Source of the DNA: Hyphomonadaceae bacterium UBA2389
GTDB taxonomy: Bacteria; Pseudomonadota; Alphaproteobacteria; Caulobacterales; Aquidulcibacteraceae
NCBI GenBank assembly: GCA_002343395.1
Contig: DDSN01000106.1
Location: 5,485-15,520 of the forward strand
Direction of reading: 5' to 3'
Length of the DNA: 10,036 nucleotides
Made by a program: the position numbers and the translations under genes. The notes beneath the pieces are model-generated. The model did no database searches. It was not told the DNA's origin and saw nothing but the letters and a program-made list of their open reading frames with translations. Shown here one piece after another: positions 1 to 7,838 of this stretch (its first letter is position 1; the number at the start of each line of letters is the position of its first letter).

Positions 1-1
1 C

Positions 2-988
2 GTGCGCGTCGTCTCGCCAATCGACGGCACGCCCGCGGCGCGCGCGGGCATCCAAGCCGGCGACTACCTCACGGCGATCAATGGCGAAAGCATTGTCGGC
101 CTGACCCTCAACGAGGCCGTGCGTCTGATGCGCGGCGAGGCGGGCTCCGACATTACAGTGACCGTGGCGCGCGAAGGGACCGACGCCTTTGACGTGACCT
201 TGACGCGCGAGATCATCAACGTGCGCGCCGTGACCGCGCGGGTTGAAGGCGGCGACGTCGGGGTCATCCGGATTTCGACCTTTAACGAACGCACCGGCGC
301 GATGCTGCAGGACGCCATTCGCAGCGTGCGCCGCGACACCGGCGGGCGTTTGCGCGGCGTCGTCATCGACTTGCGCAACAACCCCGGCGGCCTGCTCGAT
401 CAAGCGATCGAGGTTTCGGACGCGTTCCTCGACGGCGGCGAGGTCGTTTCCACGCGCGGGCGTCAGCCCGAGGACGTGCAGCGCTACAATGCGCGGCGTG
501 GCGATGATCTGGCGGGCGTGCCGGTTGTGGTGCTGATCAACGGCGCCTCGGCCTCGGCGGCCGAGATTGTCGCCGGCGCGCTGCAGGACCGCAATCGGGC
601 GCTGCTGGTGGGGACGGATTCGTTCGGCAAGGGCTCGGTGCAAACCGTCATCCCGCTGAATGGCGGCCGCGACGGCGCGCTGCGCCTCACGACCGCGCGC
701 TATTACACCCCCGCCGGACGTTCCATCCAGGGCGCTGGCATCACACCTGACATGGAAGTGGCGGCGCGCCGGATCGACCCTGCCCGGCTGCGGGCCGCGG
801 CGATCTCGGAGGCCGACCTACCGAACGCGCTCGACAACGACTCCGGCGCGCGACGCCGCGGCGCCCATGTTCCCGACGACCAACCGCCGGAAAACTGGGA
901 CCAGGACGAGGATTATCAGCTCAGCCGGGCGCTGGATTTCTTGCGCCAGGGCGTGGTGGCCGAGCGCCTGCGCGCACGCGCGGGCTAG
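2..988 (+). CDS. ctpA: S41 family C-terminal processing peptidase (CtpA-like), 5'-truncated by window edge
   Basis: This is a carboxyl-terminal processing serine protease of the periplasm, which trims or degrades envelope proteins, often peptidoglycan hydrolases and their regulators. The visible 328 residues begin inside a PDZ domain (about 1-70, with GTPAARAGIQAGD). The S41 protease core follows: LRNNPGG at 125-130, the GASASAAE motif with predicted nucleophile Ser185, and SFGKGSVQ with general base Lys210 (25 residues after the Ser, as in the family) and Gln214. The TPAGRSIQGAGITPD segment at 236-250 is also typical. The C-terminus after about 255 is acidic and low in conservation. The first codon shown (GTG) is internal. 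Full-length family members have roughly 440 residues, so the signal peptide and N-terminal helical region lie upstream of the window. It ends 84 nt before the deacetylase-like gene on the same strand and is probably co-transcribed with it. Confidence 0.95.
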   Translation: MRVVSPIDGTPAARAGIQAGDYLTAINGESIVGLTLNEAVRLMRGEAGSDITVTVAREGTDAFDVTLTREIINVRAVTARVEGGDVGVIRISTFNERTGAMLQDAIRSVRRDTGGRLRGVVIDLRNNPGGLLDQAIEVSDAFLDGGEVVSTRGRQPEDVQRYNARRGDDLAGVPVVVLINGASASAAEIVAGALQDRNRALLVGTDSFGKGSVQTVIPLNGGRDGALRLTTARYYTPAGRSIQGAGITPDMEVAARRIDPARLRAAAISEADLPNALDNDSGARRRGAHVPDDQPPENWDQDEDYQLSRALDFLRQGVVAERLRARAG

Positions 989-1015
989 GGGCCTGGTAAC
1001 CTTTCATTAAGGCCC
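989..1015 (+). other. Inverted repeat just after ctpA stop
   Basis: A perfect 6-bp inverted repeat (GGGCCT at 989-994, AGGCCC at 1010-1015) encloses 15 nt, directly after the TAG stop. A smaller alternative stem, CCTT/AAGG (1000-1003 with 1009-1012), lies inside it. No T-tract follows, so it does not look like a full intrinsic terminator. It could be an mRNA 3' structure or a weak attenuator, and chance is possible at this GC content. Confidence 0.3.
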
Positions 1016-1053
1016 AGCGGCGTGCGTACGCGTTAGTGACGGGCGCACTGAAT

Positions 1054-1071
1054 TGCGCGATCTTTCGCGCA
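1054..1071 (+). promoter_or_regulatory. 7-bp hairpin immediately upstream of a start codon
   Basis: TGCGCGA (1054-1060) and TCGCGCA (1065-1071) pair perfectly around a 4-nt TCTT loop. The stem ends one base before the ATG at 1073. It occupies the whole ribosome-binding region, and no Shine-Dalgarno sequence is visible there. A competing 5-bp stem, GCGCA (1043-1047) with TGCGC (1054-1058), uses the same left arm, so the two folds exclude each other. Whether this controls translation of the downstream gene is inference. Confidence 0.35.
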
Positions 1072-1072
1072 T

Positions 1073-2287
1073 ATGATTCGCATGCGGGCGAACCCTCTGA
1101 AGGCGCGGCTTAAAGCGCGGCGCGCGGCCAAACCCCTGGCCGAGCGATTTCGGTTGCCCGAGATCGACCATCGCTTAGCGGCGGTCGCCGCCGCCGTGGG
1201 CGTAGCGCTGCTTGCGCTTGGCGCCATCCAGATCTTTGGCGACCCCCGCGCCGCCGGCCCCCGCGAAGTCGTCTCGCTTTCACCCGCCGACGCCGCCGCT
1301 GACGCGCCGCGCGTCGCCTTCTCCGACGCCACCGAAGACCTCGGCGCCTACGAGCAGTTCGACATCGAAGACTTGCCACAGGCGATCGGCGCGGAGATCG
1401 GCGAGATCGACGGAAACGGGCAGCTTCGCGTCTCCGTCGTGGAAGCGCCGGAAACCACGGCGCGACCCGCCGCTCGACCACTGCCTCGCGCGCCGATCAC
1501 GGGATTGACGGAGCAAAGCGCGCACGGGCTTTTGCCGATCGTTGGCGCCAACGGCCGCACGCCCGCGCAGGCCTACGCGCGCCCGTTCACGGCGCACGCC
1601 AACAAACCGATGATCGCTGTCGTCATCGGCGGGCTTGGCTTCAACGCAACGCAAACAACCGCCGCGATCGAAGAGCTCCCGGCGGACGTGACGCTTTCGT
1701 TCGTGCCCTACGCCGACGGCTTGCAGGGCTGGATCGATCGCGCGCGCGCGCGCGGCCACGAAGTGATGCTCGAACTTCCGATGGAGCCGTTCGACCCCGA
1801 CGCCGACGACACCGGCCCGCAGACGTTGCTCGCCTCAGCCAGCGCGCAACAGAATGTCAGCCGCCTCGAACAATTGCTCGCGCGCGGAACCGGGTATTTC
1901 GGCGTCACCAACTATCAGGGCGCGCGCTTCGCGACGTCCGCGCAGGCGGCGCAGCCGGTTGTTCAGCAGCTACGACGGCGCGGGCTCGTGTTTGTGACGT
2001 CCGGCATCGGCCAGCGCACGGCGTTGAGCGCCGAAGCGTCGCGCGCGGGGCTGCCCAACACCGCCGCCGACCGCATCATTGACGTAAGGCGAGAGGCGGA
2101 CGCCATCGATGACCAATTATTGAACTTGGAAGCCCTGGCGCTGCAGAACCAAAGCGCAATCGGGGCGGGTTTCGCGTATCCTGTGACCATGGAACAGGTC
2201 GGCCGCTGGGCGCGCGATATCGACTCACGAGGGTATCAACTTGCGCCTGCCTCGGCCGTGCTGAATGCACGCGCCGCACGCAGATGA
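1073..2287 (+). CDS. Membrane-anchored divergent polysaccharide deacetylase family protein (DUF610/YibQ-like)
   Basis: A 404-residue protein with a basic N-terminus (1-28), a single hydrophobic segment at about 35-55 (probable uncleaved signal anchor), a long acidic and proline/alanine-rich linker (60-175), and a divergent polysaccharide deacetylase domain at about 178-399. Typical motifs are AVVIGGLGF (182-190), VTLSFVPYADGLQGW (206-220), GHEVMLELPMEPFDP (228-242) and GYFGVTNYQGARF (274-286). In better studied relatives the first motif carries an Asp pair and later ones carry His. Here these are GG, LEL and NYQG, so metal-dependent deacetylation is doubtful and a binding or structural role in the envelope is more likely. 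From memory, the same substitutions are common in alphaproteobacterial members. The start at 1073 has no clear ribosome-binding site and the in-frame ATG at 1082 is an alternative. The stop overlaps the rppH start by four bases (ATGA). Confidence 0.88.
   Translation: MIRMRANPLKARLKARRAAKPLAERFRLPEIDHRLAAVAAAVGVALLALGAIQIFGDPRAAGPREVVSLSPADAAADAPRVAFSDATEDLGAYEQFDIEDLPQAIGAEIGEIDGNGQLRVSVVEAPETTARPAARPLPRAPITGLTEQSAHGLLPIVGANGRTPAQAYARPFTAHANKPMIAVVIGGLGFNATQTTAAIEELPADVTLSFVPYADGLQGWIDRARARGHEVMLELPMEPFDPDADDTGPQTLLASASAQQNVSRLEQLLARGTGYFGVTNYQGARFATSAQAAQPVVQQLRRRGLVFVTSGIGQRTALSAEASRAGLPNTAADRIIDVRREADAIDDQLLNLEALALQNQSAIGAGFAYPVTMEQVGRWARDIDSRGYQLAPASAVLNARAARR
1739..1754. repeat. (CG)8 alternating dinucleotide run
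   Basis: Sixteen bases of uninterrupted CG inside the deacetylase-like gene, encoding part of the Arg-Ala repeat in DRARARGHE. Alternating CG tracts can adopt Z-DNA and are slippage-prone. Here protein coding by CGC/GCG codons explains the tract well enough. Confidence 0.6.
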
Positions 2288-2784
2288 CATCGCAAACAGC
2301 CCCAAAACGCTATCGCCCCAATGTCGGCCTCGCCTTGTTTCACCGCGAAGGCTTGGTGTTTCTCGGAAAACGGTTTGGCGCCGCCGGCCCATATCAATGG
2401 CAAATGCCGCAGGGCGGCGTCGATCGCGGCGAAGACGTTCGAGACGCCGCATTTCGTGAACTCGAGGAAGAGGTCGGGGTTCGGCCCGAACATGTCGAAT
2501 TGCTCGAAGAAACCGACGATTGGCTGCATTACGAATTTCCAACGGACGTCAGGCTTAAAATGAAGCCGCGCGGGCGCTATGTTGGCCAGAAGCAGAAGTG
2601 GTTCGCTTTTCGGTTCAAGGGGCGCGACGCCGACATCAGACTCGACGCGCACACGCCTGAATTCGTCGATTGGCGCTGGGCGCCGCTCGAAAGCGCGCCG
2701 GGTTTGGTGATCCCGTTCAAGCGTGCGACCTATGAGGAGGTCGTGCGCCGGTTCGGGAAGTACAGCGCGGGGGAAGCAAAGTGA
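2284..2784 (+). CDS. rppH: RNA pyrophosphohydrolase (Nudix hydrolase)
   Basis: A 166-residue Nudix enzyme that removes pyrophosphate from the 5'-triphosphate end of mRNAs, exposing them to RNase E; it acts in the cytoplasm. The Nudix box is complete at 44-66: Gly44, Glu50, then RELEEEVGV (58-66), matching GX5EX7REUXEEXGU. RppH-type flanking motifs are present: YRPNVG (10-15), QWQMPQGG (38-45) just before the box, and GQKQKWF (101-107). Length fits the family (about 160-176). The ATG at 2284 shares four bases with the preceding stop (ATGA), so translational coupling is likely. The TGA stop at 2782-2784 shares its last base with another ATG. A close relative such as a dinucleoside polyphosphate hydrolase is the only realistic alternative, and RppH is the usual name for this subgroup. 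Confidence 0.95.
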   Translation: MTSQTAPKRYRPNVGLALFHREGLVFLGKRFGAAGPYQWQMPQGGVDRGEDVRDAAFRELEEEVGVRPEHVELLEETDDWLHYEFPTDVRLKMKPRGRYVGQKQKWFAFRFKGRDADIRLDAHTPEFVDWRWAPLESAPGLVIPFKRATYEEVVRRFGKYSAGEAK

Positions 2785-2840
2785 TGGCCGGCCGCGTGAC
2801 GAACAGCCCTGAGGGCGCTGCAGAGGCCCCGCGCGCATGA
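2784..2840 (+). CDS. Possible 18-residue linker peptide between rppH and the hydrolase
   Basis: An 18-codon reading frame starts in a TGATG overlap with the rppH stop (2782-2786) and ends in an ATGA overlap with the hydrolase start (2837-2840). It would read MAGRVTNSPEGAAEAPRA. It fills the 52-nt gap exactly and is in a third frame relative to both neighbours, so a ribosome could re-initiate from rppH to the peptide to the hydrolase. The peptide has no recognisable motif, and chance is plausible for so short a frame. If the hydrolase instead starts at 2855, the second overlap loses its meaning. Confidence 0.3.
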   Translation: MAGRVTNSPEGAAEAPRA

Positions 2841-3688
2841 CGCGCAACAGCGGCATGGCGACTCCGGTGGTCTTCCTCCACGGCGCGTTTTGCGGCGGCT
2901 GGGCGTTCGACGGCTTTCGCGAGCCGTTCGAGGCGGCCGGATTCGAAACGCACGCGCCTAACTTACCTCATCACGAGCGCGGCGCCGATCTGGAGCAGCT
3001 CGCGCAATGCGGCCTACGGGACTACGCGCATGCGATCACGCACTACATACGCGGATTGCGCGCGCCGCCGATTCTGGTCGGCCACTCGCTGGGCGGACTG
3101 GTGTCGCAGCTGGTCGCGACGCATGCGCCCGTCGCCGCGTTGGCGTTGCTGGCGCCCTCAGCGCCTTGGGGCGTACCGCCCACGACGCTCGACGAACACA
3201 GCAACCACTTTGGACTCACCCTGCTCGGCGACTATTGGCGAAGGCCTGTGCCGCCCGACTATCGCGTCGCGCGCGCGACAACACTGGATCGTTTGTCGCG
3301 CGAGGATGCGCGGCATGCGTTCGCGCGCTTCGTGCCCGAGAGCGGACGCGCCATTCGCGAGGCGGTGCAATGGTGGCTCGATCACTCCATGGCGGGTCAG
3401 GCGCCGGTCTACCGCATCAGCGCGCCAGTGTTGGGACTCGCGGGAGGCAAGGACCGCGTGAATCCAGCCAGCACCGTGCGGCGCGTGGTAGCGCGCTTTC
3501 CGGAGGGCCAAGCGCACTTTCACGAATTCCCCGACATGAGCCACTGGCTCGTCGGCGAACCCGAAGCGCCGGACGTAGCGCAACTCGTATTGCAGTGGCT
3601 CGATGCGCGCGGCGTGGGAGCCAAGCCGGCGCCTCGCAAACGCAAAGCGCTCAGCCTTTTTGGGTGGCGCGACAACGCTGGCGCTTAA
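2837..3688 (+). CDS. Alpha/beta-fold hydrolase
   Basis: A 283-residue alpha/beta hydrolase, cytoplasmic by lack of a signal peptide; the substrate is unknown. The oxyanion-hole HGAF is at 15-18, the nucleophile elbow VGHSLGG at 81-87 gives Ser84, GKDRV gives Asp206, and the SHWLVGE segment gives His236, so the catalytic triad is intact and correctly ordered. A variable cap lies at about 115-190. After the fold there is a basic tail (KPAPRKRKALSLFGWRDN, about 263-280) of unknown purpose. The start at 2837 is preceded by AGAGG (2822-2826) at a suitable distance. The in-frame ATG at 2855 (residue 7) is equally plausible because it sits right before the first strand. The gene converges on the metallophosphoesterase gene and shares its stop region with it. 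The family covers esterases, lipases, haloperoxidases and others, and nothing here narrows it further. Confidence 0.9.
   Translation: MTRNSGMATPVVFLHGAFCGGWAFDGFREPFEAAGFETHAPNLPHHERGADLEQLAQCGLRDYAHAITHYIRGLRAPPILVGHSLGGLVSQLVATHAPVAALALLAPSAPWGVPPTTLDEHSNHFGLTLLGDYWRRPVPPDYRVARATTLDRLSREDARHAFARFVPESGRAIREAVQWWLDHSMAGQAPVYRISAPVLGLAGGKDRVNPASTVRRVVARFPEGQAHFHEFPDMSHWLVGEPEAPDVAQLVLQWLDARGVGAKPAPRKRKALSLFGWRDNAGA
3685..3688. other. Shared TTAA: convergent stop codons overlap
   Basis: The palindrome TTAA holds the TAA stop of the alpha/beta hydrolase (3686-3688, plus strand) and the TAA stop of the metallophosphoesterase (3687-3685, minus strand). There is no intergenic space, and I see no stem with a T-tract on either side. 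Any terminator must lie inside the opposing gene. Confidence 0.9.
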
Positions 3689-4659
3689 GGACGAGGCGGT
3701 TCGCCGCGCACCGTCACCAGAACAATCTCGGGCGGATTGAGAAACCGCACCGGCACGATGCTCGTGCCGATCCCGCCAGTGACATAGAGCGCGCGATCGG
3801 AGCGCCAAATCAACCCGCACGCATATGCTTTGTTGCGCACCGGCAGGAGCGGCCGGCCGAAAAACGGAATCGTCACCTGGCCGCAATGCGTGTGCGCGGC
3901 GAGCATGAGCGCCGGCCCGGCCGGCATCTCGTCAAAGGGATCGGGCGAGTGCGACAGCACGATCGTGTCGGCGTCCGCCGGCGCGCCGTCCAGGGCGGCG
4001 GCGAAGTCAGGATCGCCGGTCCATGCATCCGCGATCCCGGCGATGACGACCGCGCCGCCGGAGCGACGAATAACGATGTGCCGATTCCACAACGCCGCGA
4101 CGCCCGCGTCCTGCAACGCCGTGGTGACGCTCTGTCTGTTGTACCAACTGTCGTGATTTCCAATCACGGCGGCGGCGCCATAGCGCGCGTTCAGCGCGGC
4201 GAATGTTGCGATCCCCCCAAGCACCTCTTGCTGCGTGCCGGGCGAGACATCGGCCTCGGCGGCGTGCCCGCCGACATAGTCGCCAAGCAGAACGACGAGG
4301 TCCGGCCGCAGACTGTTGACCCGCGCGACGACACGGCCCACCCGCGCCGCATTCACGTGCGGGCCGCCGACATGCGTGTCGCTGAGCGCCGCGATGCGCA
4401 GGGGCGCGCCGCGCCAATCGCTGCTGACGATCTCGACGTTGCGGACGACAAGAAGATTCGGCTCGACGAACCATGCATAGATGTTGAGCGCGAAAGCGGC
4501 CTCAAACAGCGCGAGCGCCGCGCCGGCGCCCCAGCGCGCGCGTGCGCTCAGCGTGCTCCATCGCGCAAACAGCCAGCGGCTCGCCCACAGGACCAGCGTC
4601 AGCCCGGCGACGGCGCCGATGATCGCGGGCCAAAGATGCGGATGCGGCAGCGCGCTCAG
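3685..4659 (-). CDS. Membrane-anchored metallophosphoesterase, apparent CTG start overlapping atpC stop
   Basis: A calcineurin-like, binuclear-metal phosphoesterase (YkuE-like group); the substrate is unknown. Read from the CTG at 4659-4657 it has 324 residues: hydrophobic segments at about 9-31 and 45-65, an arginine-rich loop between them (R28, R33, R40, R42), then the catalytic domain. Metal motifs are complete: SDTHVG (Asp94, His96), LLGDYVGG (Asp127), GNHD (Asn168-Asp170), LSHSPD (His237) and AHTHCGQ (His256, His258; Ala replaces the usual Gly before HTH). The frame is open from a stop at 4674-4672, and before the GTG at 4356 it contains no ATG, GTG or TTG. A GTG start would delete the first metal motif and is untenable. 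The CTG forms CTGA with the atpC stop, imitating the ATGA couplings elsewhere here. The positive loop suggests a periplasmic catalytic domain (inference). It is the last gene of the atp operon. Confidence 0.87.
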   Translation of the reverse strand: MSALPHPHLWPAIIGAVAGLTLVLWASRWLFARWSTLSARARWGAGAALALFEAAFALNIYAWFVEPNLLVVRNVEIVSSDWRGAPLRIAALSDTHVGGPHVNAARVGRVVARVNSLRPDLVVLLGDYVGGHAAEADVSPGTQQEVLGGIATFAALNARYGAAAVIGNHDSWYNRQSVTTALQDAGVAALWNRHIVIRRSGGAVVIAGIADAWTGDPDFAAALDGAPADADTIVLSHSPDPFDEMPAGPALMLAAHTHCGQVTIPFFGRPLLPVRNKAYACGLIWRSDRALYVTGGIGTSIVPVRFLNPPEIVLVTVRGEPPRP

Positions 4660-5054
4660 CCCAGCGCCGCTTTAATCGCTTCCAGGCGCTCAAGCGCCTT
4701 TTGAGCGGCTTCGCGCTTCGCGTCGGAGGACGCGTCGCGCACGTCCTCGGCGGCGTCCCGCAAATCCTGCTCCAGCTTGGCGGCGTCCACGTCAACAAGG
4801 TCCAGCGCTTCTTCCGCGAGCACGGTAAGCCCCTCGGGCGTTACGTCCGCGAAACCGCCATTGACGAAAATACGCCGCTCGCCGCCGCCGTCGATCACGC
4901 GCAACGCGCCGGGCTTGATCACGCTCATCGCCGGCGCGTGATTGGGCAGCACGCCGAACTCGCCCTCGGAGCCAGGCACAACAACCTGGTCGACCTCGCC
5001 GTTGAAAACCTCGCGCTCGGGCGAAACGAGAGCGAACGTGAGTTTATCTGCCAT
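4656..5054 (-). CDS. atpC: F1 ATP synthase epsilon subunit
   Basis: A 132-residue epsilon subunit of the F1 rotor stalk, which couples gamma rotation to the c-ring and restrains ATP hydrolysis. The N-terminal beta-sandwich (1-86) is clear: FALVSPEREVFNGEVDQVVV (7-26), GSEGEFGVLPNHAP (28-41), and IKPGALRVI (46-54). The C-terminal part (about 89-131) is a charged helical region rich in Asp, Glu, Lys and Ala, forming the usual helix pair. The start is certain from MADKLTF, with GAGAGG-like purine sequence (TGAGAGGC) about 10 nt upstream. The gene lies 14 nt after the upstream small gene, which together with its paralogue separates it from atpD. In most alphaproteobacteria atpD and atpC are direct neighbours. 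Its TGA stop overlaps the proposed CTG start of the metallophosphoesterase. Confidence 0.96.
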   Translation of the reverse strand: MADKLTFALVSPEREVFNGEVDQVVVPGSEGEFGVLPNHAPAMSVIKPGALRVIDGGGERRIFVNGGFADVTPEGLTVLAEEALDLVDVDAAKLEQDLRDAAEDVRDASSDAKREAAQKALERLEAIKAALG

Positions 5055-5068
5055 AAAACGCGAGCCTC

Positions 5069-5527
5069 TCAGTTCTTGACCGCCATCGCCGTGATCCGAA
5101 CGGAGAACTTCGGATCATCGACCTTCGCGATCGGGAACGCCGCTTCGACAACAGCCATCCTGCCGTTCCCCAGTTTGATATCATACCCACGAAAACCCCA
5201 TCCGCTCAGCGTCGCATGGGGTCCGTCAACCGCCACCCGGGCGTTGGGATGATAATGCTTGATCGCGGCGTCCAGCGCGGTAAGGCCGCGGTTGACGTCG
5301 TCGCCAGTGTACCAAACCGTCGTGTACGCGTCCTTCGAGTAGAACGAGACGCCGCTGTCGCCCACGGGATAGAAGAGATAGTCGCCGTCAAGCGCGATAC
5401 CCGCTTCTTGCCGCTGGCTCGGCGAAAGCGTTTTCGGCGTGATCCCGAGCGTTCCCGCCACAGTGCCGCCAATCGTCGCCACGACGCCCTCGATCGCGAG
5501 CCGGGCCGCTACCTCACTCTGCTTCAT
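5069..5527 (-). CDS. Small soluble protein of unknown function, paralogue of the upstream neighbour (copy A)
   Basis: A 152-residue protein I do not recognise. It lacks a signal peptide and any clear membrane span, so it is probably cytoplasmic. It aligns along its length with the adjacent gene product at 5536-6006: GIALDGDYLFYP (43-54) with GLAQGGHTLFYP, TTVWY (69-73) with ATVWF, ALDAAIK (84-90) with LVDAALK, and the C-terminal FRGYDIKLGNGR (112-123) plus AVVEAAFP (125-132) with FRTYEADLGSNR plus ALIEAEYP. The N-terminus (SEVAARLAIEGVVA) is a likely helix, matched by GELATQLLVQGCLA in the paralogue. The start follows the upstream stop by 8 nt with GGGG in the gap, and atpC begins 14 nt downstream. 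Its position inside the F1 operon suggests co-expression with ATP synthase, but no biochemical role can be read from the sequence. Confidence 0.85.
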   Translation of the reverse strand: MKQSEVAARLAIEGVVATIGGTVAGTLGITPKTLSPSQRQEAGIALDGDYLFYPVGDSGVSFYSKDAYTTVWYTGDDVNRGLTALDAAIKHYHPNARVAVDGPHATLSGWGFRGYDIKLGNGRMAVVEAAFPIAKVDDPKFSVRITAMAVKN

Positions 5528-5535
5528 GGAGCCCC

Positions 5536-6005
5536 CTACCGCCGAGTTTGCGCGATGATGCGCCCGACGAATTTTTTCGGGGGCGCGCCGCGCTCTGGAT
5601 ACTCCGCCTCAATCAGCGCCAAGCGATTTGAGCCCAGATCCGCCTCGTAGGTTCGAAAGCGCATCTTTGGCTCGTTCGGATGACTGGCGTCCTTGGTTTG
5701 TTTGATCTTGTAGGATGTACGCTTCAGCGCGGCGTCCACCAACTCCATCGCGCGCGATGAATCCGCCTCCATGAACCACACTGTGGCCATGGACCCGTTC
5801 ATGTCGACAAACACGCCGGTGGGCGGCGCCGGGTAGAACAAGGTGTGCCCACCTTGCGCCAGCCCGATGTCGGCCCGTTCCAGCTCCGTCAACACCACTG
5901 GCGCCACCGGCGCCTTTCCCTGCACGGCGCCGGCGACATGCGCCAAGCACCCCTGGACAAGAAGCTGCGTCGCTAGCTCCCCATGGGAAAGGCCGCCCGC
6001 GGACA

Positions 6006-6006
<1 letters not shown>
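5536..6006 (-). CDS. Small soluble protein of unknown function, paralogue of the downstream neighbour (copy B)
   Basis: A 156-residue protein of unknown function and the tandem paralogue of the product encoded at 5069-5527. No signal peptide or transmembrane segment is visible. Shared landmarks are LFYP (56-59), ATVWF (74-78), LVDAALK (89-95), FRTYEADLGSNR (117-128) and ALIEAEYP (130-137). It is more basic in the middle (KRTSYKIKQTKD, 95-106) than copy A, which has no matching Lys-rich stretch. The start codon overlaps the atpD stop by one base (TGATG at 6008-6004), so translation is probably coupled to the beta subunit. The two copies differ enough to be an old duplication. Assembly factor, regulator or unrelated passenger are all open. 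Confidence 0.85.
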
Positions 6007-7463
<1,457 letters not shown>

Positions 7464-7838
7464 TCAGCGATCCAAAATTTCGCACGTATGCGGCCTTGCC
7501 CGCACGTTGAACCGGTATTCTTCGCCCGCCGGAACTCGGACAAACAGCGTCTGCCCTTCGGCCGTCATGTAGCGAATGACATAGTCGTTCGGCCGACGGC
7601 ACGGCTTCATCGCGCTGGTATAGGTCGCGCACTGCCTGGCCCCCGGCCCGTTGTTCAGCGACACCATGCCGTTGGCGTGAATCTCCGCGTCGCCGCGGGC
7701 AGCGCCGGATTCGAGCGCCTGGTTGAACGCAGCTTCATCAATCGTCTCGCACGCATGCGCTGGCGCGTTCGGCGGCGCCCACGATGGACCGCACGCCGCA
7801 AGCGCGATCAAGACGGGGAGCAGCAGCACACGCATCAT
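7464..7838 (-). CDS. Small cysteine-rich lipoprotein, paralogue of the one before ohr
   Basis: A 124-residue predicted lipoprotein of unknown function. The hydrophobic signal (RVLLLPVLIALAAC, 3-16) ends in a lipobox with Cys16 as the lipidated residue. Gly follows at +2, so outer-membrane sorting is expected. Four further cysteines (30, 70, 80, 119) all match cysteines in the paralogue encoded at 8255-8650. Shared blocks include HACETIDEAAFNQALESG against [28 protein letters not shown] against [10 protein letters not shown], and HTCEIL against AQCRIV. Two disulfides in the periplasm are a reasonable inference. Two adjacent ATGs (7838 and 7835) are possible starts; the first shares four bases with the ohr stop (ATGA). 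It sits between ohr and atpD in the atp operon. No enzyme motif is visible. Confidence 0.83.
   Translation of the reverse strand: MMRVLLLPVLIALAACGPSWAPPNAPAHACETIDEAAFNQALESGAARGDAEIHANGMVSLNNGPGARQCATYTSAMKPCRRPNDYVIRYMTAEGQTLFVRVPAGEEYRFNVRARPHTCEILDR

Noticed and set aside
989..1015. Intrinsic terminator after ctpA
   Set aside because: The stem is only 6 bp with a 15-nt interior and no T-tract follows, so I list it only as an inverted repeat.
1739..1754. The CG repeat as a regulatory or recombination element
   Set aside because: It lies in the middle of a conserved coding segment and is accounted for by Arg and Ala codons in a GC-rich genome.
3685..4356. Metallophosphoesterase starting at GTG 4356 as a 223-residue protein
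   Set aside because: This start falls just after the D-x-H metal motif, which lies upstream in the same open frame together with two hydrophobic segments. The truncated form would lack part of the active site.
3007..4704. A 565-codon plus-strand open frame overlapping the hydrolase and antisense to the metallophosphoesterase
   Set aside because: The overlapped genes have intact catalytic motifs. The translation is dominated by Arg and Ala and has no domain signature, as expected of a GC-rich shadow frame.
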